NCBI GenBank assembly: GCA_015232405.1
Contig: JADFZS010000041.1
Coordinates: 1 to 41,656, forward strand
Source: Magnetococcales bacterium
Lineage (GTDB): Bacteria > Pseudomonadota > Magnetococcia > Magnetococcales > JADFYX01
Length of the DNA: 41,656 nucleotides
Direction of reading: 5' to 3'
Below, in pieces: positions 17,701 through 25,081 of the stretch. Each line of letters begins with the position of its first letter. The stretch's first letter is position 1. Made by a program: the position numbers and the translations under genes. Below the pieces are notes generated by a model, which worked only from the letters and a program-made list of their open reading frames with translations, did no database searches and was not told the origin of the DNA.

Positions 17701-18185
17701 GTATAGCTGATGAGGGGTGCGAATTATGGTCAAAAGAGCGTGTGTTACAACAACACAGTGCGATTGCAGCCCATTTAAAACATCTATGTGTACCAAAAAA
17801 ACTGTTAGCTGATACTATTCAAAGGGTTGAGTTAGCTCTGATACAATCCATTGAAGATGGACGTGGACAGTGGATATTAACAAATACCCATAGCCAATCA
17901 TCATCTGAGAAGGCTATGAGTGGTTTTTTGGATGGACGACCGATTCGTGTTATAATAGACCGCAGTTTTGTAGATGCAGATGGTACTCGCTGGATTATCG
18001 ACTTTAAAACCAGTTTTCATGGTGGGGGTAATCTGGATGGATTTTTGGATAATGAGGTGGTTCGTTATAAAGATCAACTTAATCGTTATGGCAGGTTTTA
18101 TGATAAGCTTGAAGAGCGGCCCATACGGTTAGGTCTCTATTTTCCTTTGCTCTCTGCTTGGCGAGAGTGGGAGTATAAAACATAA
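14775..18185 (+). CDS. AddA-like UvrD-type helicase/exonuclease
   Basis: This 1136-residue superfamily 1A helicase should be the motor and 3'-strand nuclease of the AddAB-like complex. Motif I is QAPAGSGKT (residues 24-32), motif Ia is ITFTKKAAAEMKTR, motif II is LLVDEFQDTSRGQ and motif III VGDPMQSIYRFREA. Motifs IV to VI follow, including VMTLHKAKGLEFDVVILPG and LLYVAVTRAKEQLHLL. The C-terminal PD-(D/E)XK nuclease shows RVIIDRSF and WIIDFKT. Length is as expected for AddA/RecB. It starts within the last codons of the AddB-like gene. No third subunit is present, which argues for AddAB architecture rather than RecBCD. Confidence 0.9.
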   Translation: MSGQLADGKARSQALDPAKSFIVQAPAGSGKTGLLTLRFLTLLALVEEPEEVVAITFTKKAAAEMKTRILEALTMGAESAPTDEFQKQIWDLAVIVVKRDRELAWGLQDTPSRLRVFTIDSLCSSISRQMPILSRLGGEPKIVDKTAPLFREAAQRTLSHLETDGELGAAVEYLLDHLDNNMARVETLLAAMLENREQWLRHVSGHGGEEIRKLLEQSLQDIVKAEIKRLYELMPDSLLPDMIQLAQHAGKYLNATGSSSSPLADWAFREHLPKDEMAALPALTGLAQMLLTATGTWRKSFNAKIGFPAQSHVKNSQEKAVLKKHKANATDLIKELSYHDDFRQALHKTLALPPIQYTKGQWEILLALLKLLPVCAAHLKLLFAEKRVVDYSEVSQSALYALGDSENPTDLALKLDYQISHLLVDEFQDTSRGQYDLIKRLIAGWSQNGGNTLFLVGDPMQSIYRFREAEVGLFLQARRFGIHPMKLIPLTLTVNFRSKGGIVNWVNNAMGDIFPAYEQISVGAVPFNDSIPFHGLGNEQAVEIHPMAPKDRYAEAVRVAEITAKARKEGLSVAVLVRSRSHLAQILPVFDGLGLRYQAVDVHPLAELPMIQDLLALSRALAHPADRVAWLAILRAPWCGLALADLYRLVADDNSRQSTVWQRVLADDVVQSLSEDGQKRVLRFRSVMATTLESRGRGDHFVGVGGWRRWIEGCWQALGGPATLSGAGQLVDAGTYFDLIESTEQEGGGFNLPLLNEKVAELYGAADPQADSDLSVMTLHKAKGLEFDVVILPGLDRRTRVEGRTLLTWLDSSLDDSSDTIPLLAPIGRSDQEAEDSIQSYIRGIEKQKNSYETTRLLYVAVTRAKEQLHLLAGTVEDEKKPPFNSFLATLWPVLSEPFTKNIEQVEEERPGGGEFVSSPYRALRADWQLPELPVSVAKKAANRAVDDTQEEPVLFDWAGDTARLLGLVVHRYLSRIADEGCELWSKERVLQQHSAIAAHLKHLCVPKKLLADTIQRVELALIQSIEDGRGQWILTNTHSQSSSEKAMSGFLDGRPIRVIIDRSFVDADGTRWIIDFKTSFHGGGNLDGFLDNEVVRYKDQLNRYGRFYDKLEERPIRLGLYFPLLSAWREWEYKT

Positions 18186-18221
18186 CAATATAGTATATGA
18201 TTCACAGGATATTTATTAGTA

Positions 18222-18230
18222 AAAGGAGGT
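18222..18230 (+). promoter_or_regulatory. Strong ribosome binding site deciding a GTG start
   Basis: AAAGGAGGT is a full-length Shine-Dalgarno sequence, nine bases ahead of the GTG at 18240. It fixes the start of the LOG-family gene, since no ATG lies at a suitable distance in that frame. Confidence 0.8.
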
Positions 18231-18239
18231 ACAATAGAG

Positions 18240-18908
18240 GTGGATGATTTTAAAACAACAGAGGCTTGGCGAGTATTCCGTATTCAAGCTGAACTGATTG
18301 ATGGTATTGAGGTTTTACGAGGTTTGGGTGTCGCTGTAACTATTTTTGGTAGCGCCCGTTCCAAGCCAGATTCAAAATATTATAAAGATGCCGCAAAGCT
18401 ATCTCGCAAACTTTCAAAAAAAGGTATTGCAGTTATTACAGGTGGTGGCCCAGGTATAATGGAGGCGGCAAATAAGGGCTGCTATAAAAGGGGTGGGCGT
18501 TCAATTGGTCTTAACATCTCCCTGCCTTTTGAACAGGCCCCTAATAAATATCAGGATATAAGTCTTTCTTTTCGTTACTTTTTTGTCCGCAAATTAATGT
18601 TTGCAAAACATGCCGATTCCATAGTTATATTTCCCGGTGGCTTTGGTACTATGGATGAGTTTTTTGAAGCTCTCACATTGGTACAAACTGAAAAAATAAG
18701 ACCTTTTCCCATTATTTTGTACGGTTCACAATATTGGAACGGACTATTGGACTGGTGTCGAAATACGGTTTTGGCTGAAGGGTGTTTGAGTGAATCGGAT
18801 TTTGATTTGATTCAAGTGGTTGATTCCCCCAATGAGGTTGTTGATATAATTACTGAATTTATCGCAGACAAGCAAGAGGTCGGGCGTAAGAAGTGCAATT
18901 TAAAATAA
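18240..18908 (+). CDS. LOG family protein (TIGR00730; cytokinin riboside phosphoribohydrolase-like)
   Basis: The 222-residue protein has the Rossmann-like LOG fold with the two diagnostic motifs GGGPGIMEA (residues 68-76) and PGGFGTMDE (132-140). LOG proteins hydrolyse N6-modified or plain AMP to release the base and ribose-5-phosphate; older annotations call them lysine decarboxylases, which is not supported. The start is GTG, fixed by a strong AAAGGAGGT. It lies 54 bases after the AddA-like gene on the same strand and converges on the nucleotidyltransferase gene. The cellular substrate here is unknown. Confidence 0.9.
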   Translation: MDDFKTTEAWRVFRIQAELIDGIEVLRGLGVAVTIFGSARSKPDSKYYKDAAKLSRKLSKKGIAVITGGGPGIMEAANKGCYKRGGRSIGLNISLPFEQAPNKYQDISLSFRYFFVRKLMFAKHADSIVIFPGGFGTMDEFFEALTLVQTEKIRPFPIILYGSQYWNGLLDWCRNTVLAEGCLSESDFDLIQVVDSPNEVVDIITEFIADKQEVGRKKCNLK

Positions 18909-18966
18909 CTTGCATCTATTGATGGTTCAGCCAAAGGGTTAGGAGGCTTTTTATTGTACGTTGTTG

Positions 18967-20364
18967 TTATATAACCTCCTGCTCCAATATCCATTTATGA
19001 ATTTTTCTCTCTAGGACCTCAACACGATTTCTTCCAGGGTCATGGTCTATGTAGTCAACCAGCATGTTTTGTAGTTTACCCAACCATGGTCCTGGTCGTT
19101 TTCTTACAATATTTAATATATCACCACCAGATAGGGCCAATTCGTTAGTTCTTGGTCGTTTAATTGCTTTTCTGATATTTTTGCAACTTGCCAGTATATC
19201 AAAAAGGCGGGCTTCAACTTTACGCCTTTTTTCCGGAAAGTTATCATCCTCCGGTATGCCTGCCTGACTCCAGGCTGAGTTGAGCCTATACAGCCCCTCC
19301 AGAGGAATGGAGTCATTTAATAATCGTTTTAAAACTTTGTCGGATGGGGTGGAGTCCAAGGAGAGGTGGTGGAGCAAGTTTGATATACGTTTATGGCGAC
19401 GTTTGGAAAAACAGAAAGATTCAAGAATTTGCTTGCAACATACTGGGGACTCCTCCTGGGGAGTTTTCAACCCTGCCGAAGAAAATAGCTGTTCTCTTTC
19501 ACCATATGTTGAGCTAATACCTATGAACAGTGCTGACCAGCGCAGATCCAAAAGTGATAGCTCTTCGTTGTTGGGGATAGATGTAAAGGATAATATTGAT
19601 CTTATTGTTCTTTCCCATAATGTTTGGCTGGGGTTGCCGCTATCAATTATTATTTTTAGTTGATCCAGCTGTGGCAGTAGATGGGTCCCCATGGTTGTAT
19701 TAAGCATATAGCGAAAGAGTTTACGATCATGGTCGGTACGTAGGGGAAAAGATAAGATTCTGTCTAACTCTACCCTTAATCTATCAGCTGTGACATCTTT
19801 AAGAATGGTCTCTGAGGAGCGAGCTAGATCGTATGATTCTGGACGAAATGATAACTGCAAGGCAAAACGGAAGAAACGCAATGCTCTTAATGGGTCATCT
19901 TTTAAAGTTTGCGCACCATTAACAAGTTTAATTCTGCGGTTGTTGAGATCTTCTTGACCCTTGAATGGATCTATAATCGGACCATTAGGCCAGAGGTAGG
20001 CCATGGCGTTTACAGTTATATCACGCTGTAAAAGATCCTCTTCAACTGTCGGTTTTTGTTCTGGACGGTGACGAATAGTCGATATTTCAATAGTTTTTGG
20101 CTTTTCACAACCCTTAAGAGGGAGAAACAGCACATTGTGCCTGGTGGTTGCAATTGATGGTAGATAACCGTTCTCATTTAACAGCTGCTTACACTCAGAT
20201 AGAGAGCGCGCAACTAGAATATTTAGATCATTTGTGGGTGGTTTGTTTTGTAGTCCGTTACGAACCGCACCGCCAACCAGATATATCGGGCCGATAATAT
20301 GGTTGAGATCATCAAGCATTGTTTGTAAAAACTGGGGCAGACTATTGTTAAAAGATTTTGACAT
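18967..20364 (-). CDS. cca: tRNA nucleotidyltransferase/poly(A) polymerase family protein with altered active site
   Basis: The 465-residue protein has the layout of class II CCA-adding enzymes and poly(A) polymerases: a head domain with VGGAVR (30-35), QRDITVNAMAY (113-123), DPFKGQEDLNNR, DDPLRALRFFRFALQ and the ADRLRVELDRIL helix, then a helical C-terminal half. These should add CCA to tRNA 3' ends or A-tails to RNA. The metal-binding DxD is not intact: residues 46-48 read DLN, and the Asp usually following VxR is N36. A third acidic residue, E93 in IEISTIRH, is present. Whether it is active is therefore open. It is divergent from mtaB across 138 bases and converges on the LOG gene. Confidence 0.82.
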   Translation of the reverse strand: MSKSFNNSLPQFLQTMLDDLNHIIGPIYLVGGAVRNGLQNKPPTNDLNILVARSLSECKQLLNENGYLPSIATTRHNVLFLPLKGCEKPKTIEISTIRHRPEQKPTVEEDLLQRDITVNAMAYLWPNGPIIDPFKGQEDLNNRRIKLVNGAQTLKDDPLRALRFFRFALQLSFRPESYDLARSSETILKDVTADRLRVELDRILSFPLRTDHDRKLFRYMLNTTMGTHLLPQLDQLKIIIDSGNPSQTLWERTIRSILSFTSIPNNEELSLLDLRWSALFIGISSTYGEREQLFSSAGLKTPQEESPVCCKQILESFCFSKRRHKRISNLLHHLSLDSTPSDKVLKRLLNDSIPLEGLYRLNSAWSQAGIPEDDNFPEKRRKVEARLFDILASCKNIRKAIKRPRTNELALSGGDILNIVRKRPGPWLGKLQNMLVDYIDHDPGRNRVEVLERKIHKWILEQEVI

Positions 20365-20502
20365 AATTCCTTTGTTTATCAGACATTAACATGTAACATC
20401 ATTGGAATAACTACAGGATGTTTATAAGAGATGTCCCACAAACAACTCTAAAACTATAACACAGCCTTATTAAATTTTAAGATTATTGCTTATCTAAGGT
20501 CA

Positions 20503-21936
20503 ATGAATAAGAGAAAAAACCACCGTCCCATGTCGGTTATTACCATGGGTTGTCGGGTAAATCAATTTGAAACTGAACTTTTACGCCATGGAGGTCACAA
20601 AAGAGGGTTTTATATAGCAAAAGAAGGTGATAAATCTGAGTTGATTATTGTCAATACCTGCTCTGTTACCAGTGAAAGTGATAGACAGGCAAGACAAGCT
20701 ATACGTCGTGCTGCCAAAGATAACCCAGAGGCAAAAATTGTTATAACTGGCTGTTATGCTCAACGCACCCCAGAGATTTTAAGCAAATTACCACAAGTTG
20801 CTTTGGTGTTGGGAAACCAGGAAAAAAATGATCTCTGGAGCCATGTAGATAGGCTTTTTGCTAGTCATAGCGACAATAATGGAGAACAGACGGCTGTTAT
20901 TGATAATATAATTGATGGTGGAGTAGGGCACTCTATCATCCATGTTGGAGATATTGCCAAGCTTGAAAAGGTTCCACCACGTCCAGTGGTTGACAGCTTT
21001 AGCGACCGAGCCAGAGCATTTCTTCAACTACAAGACGGTTGTAATAGATCTTGTACTTATTGTCTAATTCCTGGTGTTAGGGGGCCGAGTCGCTCTTTAA
21101 CCCCTGAGCAAATCTTGGCTCAGGCCGAAGGGTTTGTTGTTGCTGGCTATAATGAGTTGGTGTTAACAGGTATCGACTTAGGCTCCTATGGACAGGATTT
21201 CTCCCCAAAAATATCTCTAGCAGATATAATTAAAAAATTGATAGAAATTCCTGGGTTGGGGCGAGTCAGACTCTCCTCAATTGATCCACTTGATATTGAC
21301 TCCCAACTTATCGACCTCATTGGAAGTGAGGAGAAAATATGTCCCTACCTCCACCTTTCAATTCAATCGGGTGATAATATGATTTTAAAAAGAATGGGGC
21401 GTAGGGCAGATCGAAACCGGATCATCAAGCAGATAAACAAAGTTAAACAAGTCCGTCCCAATATCATACTAGGTGCTGATTTAATTGTTGGCTTTCCCAC
21501 CGAGAGTGATGAAGCTTTTCAAAATAGCCTCACCCTTGTTGAAGAGACCCAGTTGGTTTATCTCCATATTTTTCGTTATTCAGACCGTCCAGGTACTCCA
21601 GCATCTGCAATACCTGGTTCTTTCAGAAGTTCAGGTGTCACTATCAAAGAACGCTCTGAGATTCTACGAAAAGCAGGGGAGCAAAATTTAACCAATGTCG
21701 CAAAAAACATGTTGGGGCAGAGGCAAAAAGTGCTGATAGAGACCCTTAAAGATGGAGTTGGTATAGGAAAAACAGCCTCATTTATGACGGTATCTTTTCC
21801 ACTAAATGGCGATGAGGTTGTGGGAAAAATCACAGATATAATTATTGATAAATTTGATATTGAAAACAGATGTTTAAAAGGTACTGTACAAGAATTATCC
21901 ACAGCTTTATCCACAAAAACTGTGGATAAAATGTGA
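20503..21936 (+). CDS. mtaB: tRNA t6A37 methylthiotransferase MtaB
   Basis: MtaB is a radical-SAM enzyme that converts t6A at tRNA position 37 to ms2t6A. The 477-residue protein has the UPF0004 domain cysteines (TMGCRVNQFETE at C17, NTCSVTSESDRQAR, TGCYAQRTPE), the radical-SAM triad C180, C184, C187 (DGCNRSCTYC) and the downstream LIPGVRGPSRS. A TRAM-like region lies in the last 70 residues. GCRVNQFETE and the overall pattern fit MtaB rather than MiaB; RimO is encoded separately in this window. Its final codons overlap three DnaA-box sequences. The next gene (PilZ) converges on it after about 40 bases. Confidence 0.9.
   Translation: MNKRKNHRPMSVITMGCRVNQFETELLRHGGHKRGFYIAKEGDKSELIIVNTCSVTSESDRQARQAIRRAAKDNPEAKIVITGCYAQRTPEILSKLPQVALVLGNQEKNDLWSHVDRLFASHSDNNGEQTAVIDNIIDGGVGHSIIHVGDIAKLEKVPPRPVVDSFSDRARAFLQLQDGCNRSCTYCLIPGVRGPSRSLTPEQILAQAEGFVVAGYNELVLTGIDLGSYGQDFSPKISLADIIKKLIEIPGLGRVRLSSIDPLDIDSQLIDLIGSEEKICPYLHLSIQSGDNMILKRMGRRADRNRIIKQINKVKQVRPNIILGADLIVGFPTESDEAFQNSLTLVEETQLVYLHIFRYSDRPGTPASAIPGSFRSSGVTIKERSEILRKAGEQNLTNVAKNMLGQRQKVLIETLKDGVGIGKTASFMTVSFPLNGDEVVGKITDIIIDKFDIENRCLKGTVQELSTALSTKTVDKM
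21895..21929. promoter_or_regulatory. Cluster of three perfect DnaA-box 9-mers
   Basis: TTATCCACA occurs at 21895-21903 and 21907-21915, and its reverse complement TGTGGATAA at 21921-21929. All three match the strict E. coli-type consensus. They lie in the last codons of mtaB, and an AT-rich stretch follows. Three within 35 bases is far above chance. They could bind DnaA as a titration or regulatory site, or form part of an origin. Confidence 0.55.
21906..21930. repeat. Perfect 10-bp inverted repeat with 5-base loop
   Basis: The second and third DnaA boxes form a perfect stem of ten base pairs (TTTATCCACA and TGTGGATAAA) around the loop AAAAC, just before the mtaB stop codon. No T-run follows on either strand, so it is not a classical terminator, though it may stabilise or stall at the mRNA end. 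Confidence 0.7.
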
Positions 21937-21977
21937 ATAGTTAAATTTACGATAATCAGTGATAATGAAAGTAAGCA

Positions 21978-22316
21978 TCACCACTCTTCTTCATTGTGGT
22001 CATCCTCTTCTTCCACTTCACTCTCAAAATTAAATGCAATACCATATCCCGGTTTTAAACGTGCCACCACGCAGTGAAAAGAGACATCAAATGTTTTGCC
22101 TCTCTCATTCATCTCAACAAAAACTACCCCCTCATCACCATCTTTCAACCCCGTTAAAGGCTCTTTCGTCTCTAAAAAAGCACCGCTCATGCTGACATTT
22201 TTTGTCTCTCCAGAAATTACAATATCATCATGGTCAGCCTCAAAGCGGAGCTTTGCACGAAAAGATATCCTTTTATCATCTCTTGCAGTTTTTTTATCTG
22301 TGGTGGCTTCACTCAT
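21978..22316 (-). CDS. PilZ domain protein
   Basis: The 112-residue protein is a single PilZ domain, the common cyclic di-GMP receptor. The RxxxR motif is RISFR near residue 16 and the second motif is NVSMSGAF, both as needed for binding. I chose the ATG at 22316 because a GGAGAGC site precedes it; the frame extends to 22361 but without a comparable signal. The C-terminus is strongly acidic (SEVEEEDDHNEEEW). It lies downstream of pepN on the same strand with an 80-base gap, so it may have its own promoter. The target process (motility, polysaccharide or other) cannot be read from the sequence. Confidence 0.87.
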   Translation of the reverse strand: MSEATTDKKTARDDKRISFRAKLRFEADHDDIVISGETKNVSMSGAFLETKEPLTGLKDGDEGVVFVEMNERGKTFDVSFHCVVARLKPGYGIAFNFESEVEEEDDHNEEEW

Positions 22317-22395
22317 AGGTAGCTCTCCAATGTATAGTAATTTCAAATCAAAATTATACATTCAGCTAGATTATAAATTTTTCAATAAAAACAAT

Positions 22396-25056
22396 CTACC
22401 CCAAAATTTTATTTACTATTTCATAAACATCTCGGGATAATTTGCTGTGTGAAGCAATACGCTCAAGCTCAGAGCGCATGATCTTCTGCCTTTTGCTGCT
22501 AAATCGTCGCCATTGACTCATGGATGTTAAAAGCCTTGCTGCTATCTGGGGGTTTATCTGGTTTAGTTGTAGTACATTATCAGCTAAAAAACGATAGCCA
22601 TCACCAGATATATCATGAAAACAGTAGGGGTTTGAATGACAAAATGCTCCAATTAATGACCTGACCCTGTTAGGTGTTTTCATGGTAAAGCGAGAATGGT
22701 CCATTAGCTTTTGCACCCTAGATAATGTGTCCGGTAATGGGGCAGCGGCTTGCAAAGAAAACCATTTGTCCATAACCAACATATCGTTCTGCCACACATC
22801 TTCAAAATGAGCTAAAACCTCAACTCTCTCACTACACTCAATAGCTGTTAAGGGCGACATTGCACCCAATCTATCGGTCATGTTATCAGCTTTATGGTAA
22901 CGTTCTAAAGCTAGCTTACGATAATCAATGTTATTGGAACTTATAAGATAGGCTAAAGCTTGATTTTTCAAAGACCTACGACCAGCATCTTTTGCATTAT
23001 AATTATAGGGTTTTTGTTCGGAATAATCGTCCAAAACAGTCTTGAAACTGGCCTCCAATCGGTTGCCCAATTTGTTGCGTAGCCACTCTCTTATGGTGTG
23101 AATCCTTTGTGGGTCGGGAGCCTTTGCCCTATCTAAAAGTGTTCTGTTTGATGGGAGTGTGAGGGCTAAAGTTCGGGGGGCAGGATCAAGTTTGCAGTCG
23201 TTTAATGTGGTTGCAAAAGCCTGAACAAAACTTTCAACCTGCGTAATGGCAATATTTTCTGGGGAACTGTTAGACTCAATAAGTGTTAACAGAAGTCTTG
23301 TAGCAAGCTCTTGTCCTCCCTCCCAGCGGTTGAAGGTGTCACTATCGTGGCTCCATAAAAATGCTAGCTCTTCATCAGTTAAATTAACCTTCATTCTAAC
23401 TGGTGCGGAAAAACCCCTTAACAAAGATGGAACTGGAGGGTTGGCTATTGCGGTAAAAGTAAATACCTCTTGCTCTTTTGTTATTTCCAATACCCGTTCT
23501 GTTGAAACTTTATCGGTTTTGGTCTCTCCCTCCAATATCAGAGGTAACTGTGATCCTTCTCTATCAAGAAGACCCATTGCTATAGGTATATGAAAAGTAT
23601 CTTTTTCGTGTTGACCTGGCGTTGGTGGACAATGCTGTTTAACTGTCAATTGGTAGGTCTGTTTATCTGGGTCGTGAACACCTTCTACCTGAACAAGGGG
23701 GGTTCCAGCCTGTTTATACCAGCGTTTAAACTGGCTTAAGTCCCGGTTTGCAGCAGACTCCATGGCGGCGACAAAATCATCAACAGTTACTGCTTGACCA
23801 TCATGTCTTTTAAAATAGAGATCTATACCCCGATGATAATTTTTTTCACCAACAATTCTCTTGATCATACCCACCAATTCAGAACCTTTTTCGTATATGG
23901 TCAGGGTATAAAAATTGTTTATTTCTAAATAAGAATCGGGCTGAACAGGGTGGGCAGTAGGTCCGGCATCTTCTGGAAATTGATTGTCTCTTAATAGAGT
24001 TACATCTTGTATTCTTTGCACATCACTGGATATAGACTCCCCAGAGAACTCCTGCTCACGAAATACCGTAAGCCCCTCTTTCAAGCTTAATTGAAACCAA
24101 TCACGGCATGTTACCCGATTACCAGTCCAGTTATGAAAATATTCGTGTCCTATGACAGCTTCTATCAAATGATAATCGCTATCTGTAGCGGTGTTTGGCT
24201 GGGCAAGAACATACTTGGCGTTAAATAGATTCAACCCCTTGTTCTCCATGGCTCCCATATTAAAATCATCAACAGCCACAATCATATAGATGTCCAGATC
24301 ATATTCAAGACCATAGCGTTTTTCATCCCAAGCCATGGCTTTTTTCAAGGAGGTCAAAGCATGGGAACATTTGTCTTGGTTTTGGCTTTCGACATATATC
24401 TTAAGAGAAACTTCTCTGCCAGATTTGGTGGTAAATTTATCCTCTTTACAAACCAGATCTCCAGCTACAACAGCAAAAAGATATGCCGGTTTAACAAAGG
24501 GGTCTTCCCATATGGCATAGTGTTTACCATTCTCCAACGTACCAGAATCTATCAAGTTTCCGTTTGATAACAGGATGGGAAAATCATTTGCATCGGCTAT
24601 TAATTTACACCTGTAACGGGCCATAACGTCAGGTCGGTCAGGAAAAAATGTTATTTTTCTAAAACCCTCTGCTTCACACTGGGAACAGAGTATTTTTCCT
24701 GAGCTATAAAGCCCTTCCAAAGAGGTGTTTGCACTTGGTTGTATCTCCACCAATGTATCTAGATAAAACTTATCAGGACATTTTGATATGGTTAGATGTT
24801 CTGGTGTTAAAATACAACGATCTGTTGGTAGTGGTGTACCATCCAAAGCGATGGTCAGTAGCTTTAAATCCCGCCCATTCAGACATAAATCGGCATGTTT
24901 TTCTGTGGATAAAGGGTTGCGTTCAAACTGAATTTTAGCCTTTACCTGAGTTTTGTCCAAGGTCATATCAAGGGTTAAATCTATCTTGATAACCTTGAAT
25001 GGATAGGGCTTGTATTCATTTAAATATTTAATTTTTTTTGACTTATTAACAGGCAT
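22396..25056 (-). CDS. pepN: Aminopeptidase N (M1 family)
   Basis: PepN is the main broad-specificity zinc aminopeptidase of Gram-negative cytoplasm. The 886-residue protein has the substrate-binding GAMENKGLNLF (near residue 275) and the zinc motif HEYFHNWTGNRVT, with the third ligand in KEGLTVFREQEF (near residues 300-340). It continues through the DUF3458 Ig-like and helical C-terminal domains, ending close to the family's usual length. The ATG has GAGG about eight bases upstream. It starts 25 bases after the dehydrogenase stop, so they may share a transcript. Confidence 0.96.
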   Translation of the reverse strand: MPVNKSKKIKYLNEYKPYPFKVIKIDLTLDMTLDKTQVKAKIQFERNPLSTEKHADLCLNGRDLKLLTIALDGTPLPTDRCILTPEHLTISKCPDKFYLDTLVEIQPSANTSLEGLYSSGKILCSQCEAEGFRKITFFPDRPDVMARYRCKLIADANDFPILLSNGNLIDSGTLENGKHYAIWEDPFVKPAYLFAVVAGDLVCKEDKFTTKSGREVSLKIYVESQNQDKCSHALTSLKKAMAWDEKRYGLEYDLDIYMIVAVDDFNMGAMENKGLNLFNAKYVLAQPNTATDSDYHLIEAVIGHEYFHNWTGNRVTCRDWFQLSLKEGLTVFREQEFSGESISSDVQRIQDVTLLRDNQFPEDAGPTAHPVQPDSYLEINNFYTLTIYEKGSELVGMIKRIVGEKNYHRGIDLYFKRHDGQAVTVDDFVAAMESAANRDLSQFKRWYKQAGTPLVQVEGVHDPDKQTYQLTVKQHCPPTPGQHEKDTFHIPIAMGLLDREGSQLPLILEGETKTDKVSTERVLEITKEQEVFTFTAIANPPVPSLLRGFSAPVRMKVNLTDEELAFLWSHDSDTFNRWEGGQELATRLLLTLIESNSSPENIAITQVESFVQAFATTLNDCKLDPAPRTLALTLPSNRTLLDRAKAPDPQRIHTIREWLRNKLGNRLEASFKTVLDDYSEQKPYNYNAKDAGRRSLKNQALAYLISSNNIDYRKLALERYHKADNMTDRLGAMSPLTAIECSERVEVLAHFEDVWQNDMLVMDKWFSLQAAAPLPDTLSRVQKLMDHSRFTMKTPNRVRSLIGAFCHSNPYCFHDISGDGYRFLADNVLQLNQINPQIAARLLTSMSQWRRFSSKRQKIMRSELERIASHSKLSRDVYEIVNKILG

Positions 25057-25081
25057 TATCCGTCCTCATGAAATAACAATA

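Noticed and set aside
18925-18955. Possible terminator between the LOG and nucleotidyltransferase genes (AGCC...GGCT then TTTTT)
   Set aside because: The stem is only four base pairs with a long loop; too weak to call despite the T-run.
21895-21977. Calling the DnaA-box cluster the chromosomal origin
   Set aside because: There is no dnaA, dnaN, gyrB, hemE or parAB neighbour, the AT-rich stretch is short, and the boxes lie inside a coding gene; the sequence alone cannot support an oriC call.
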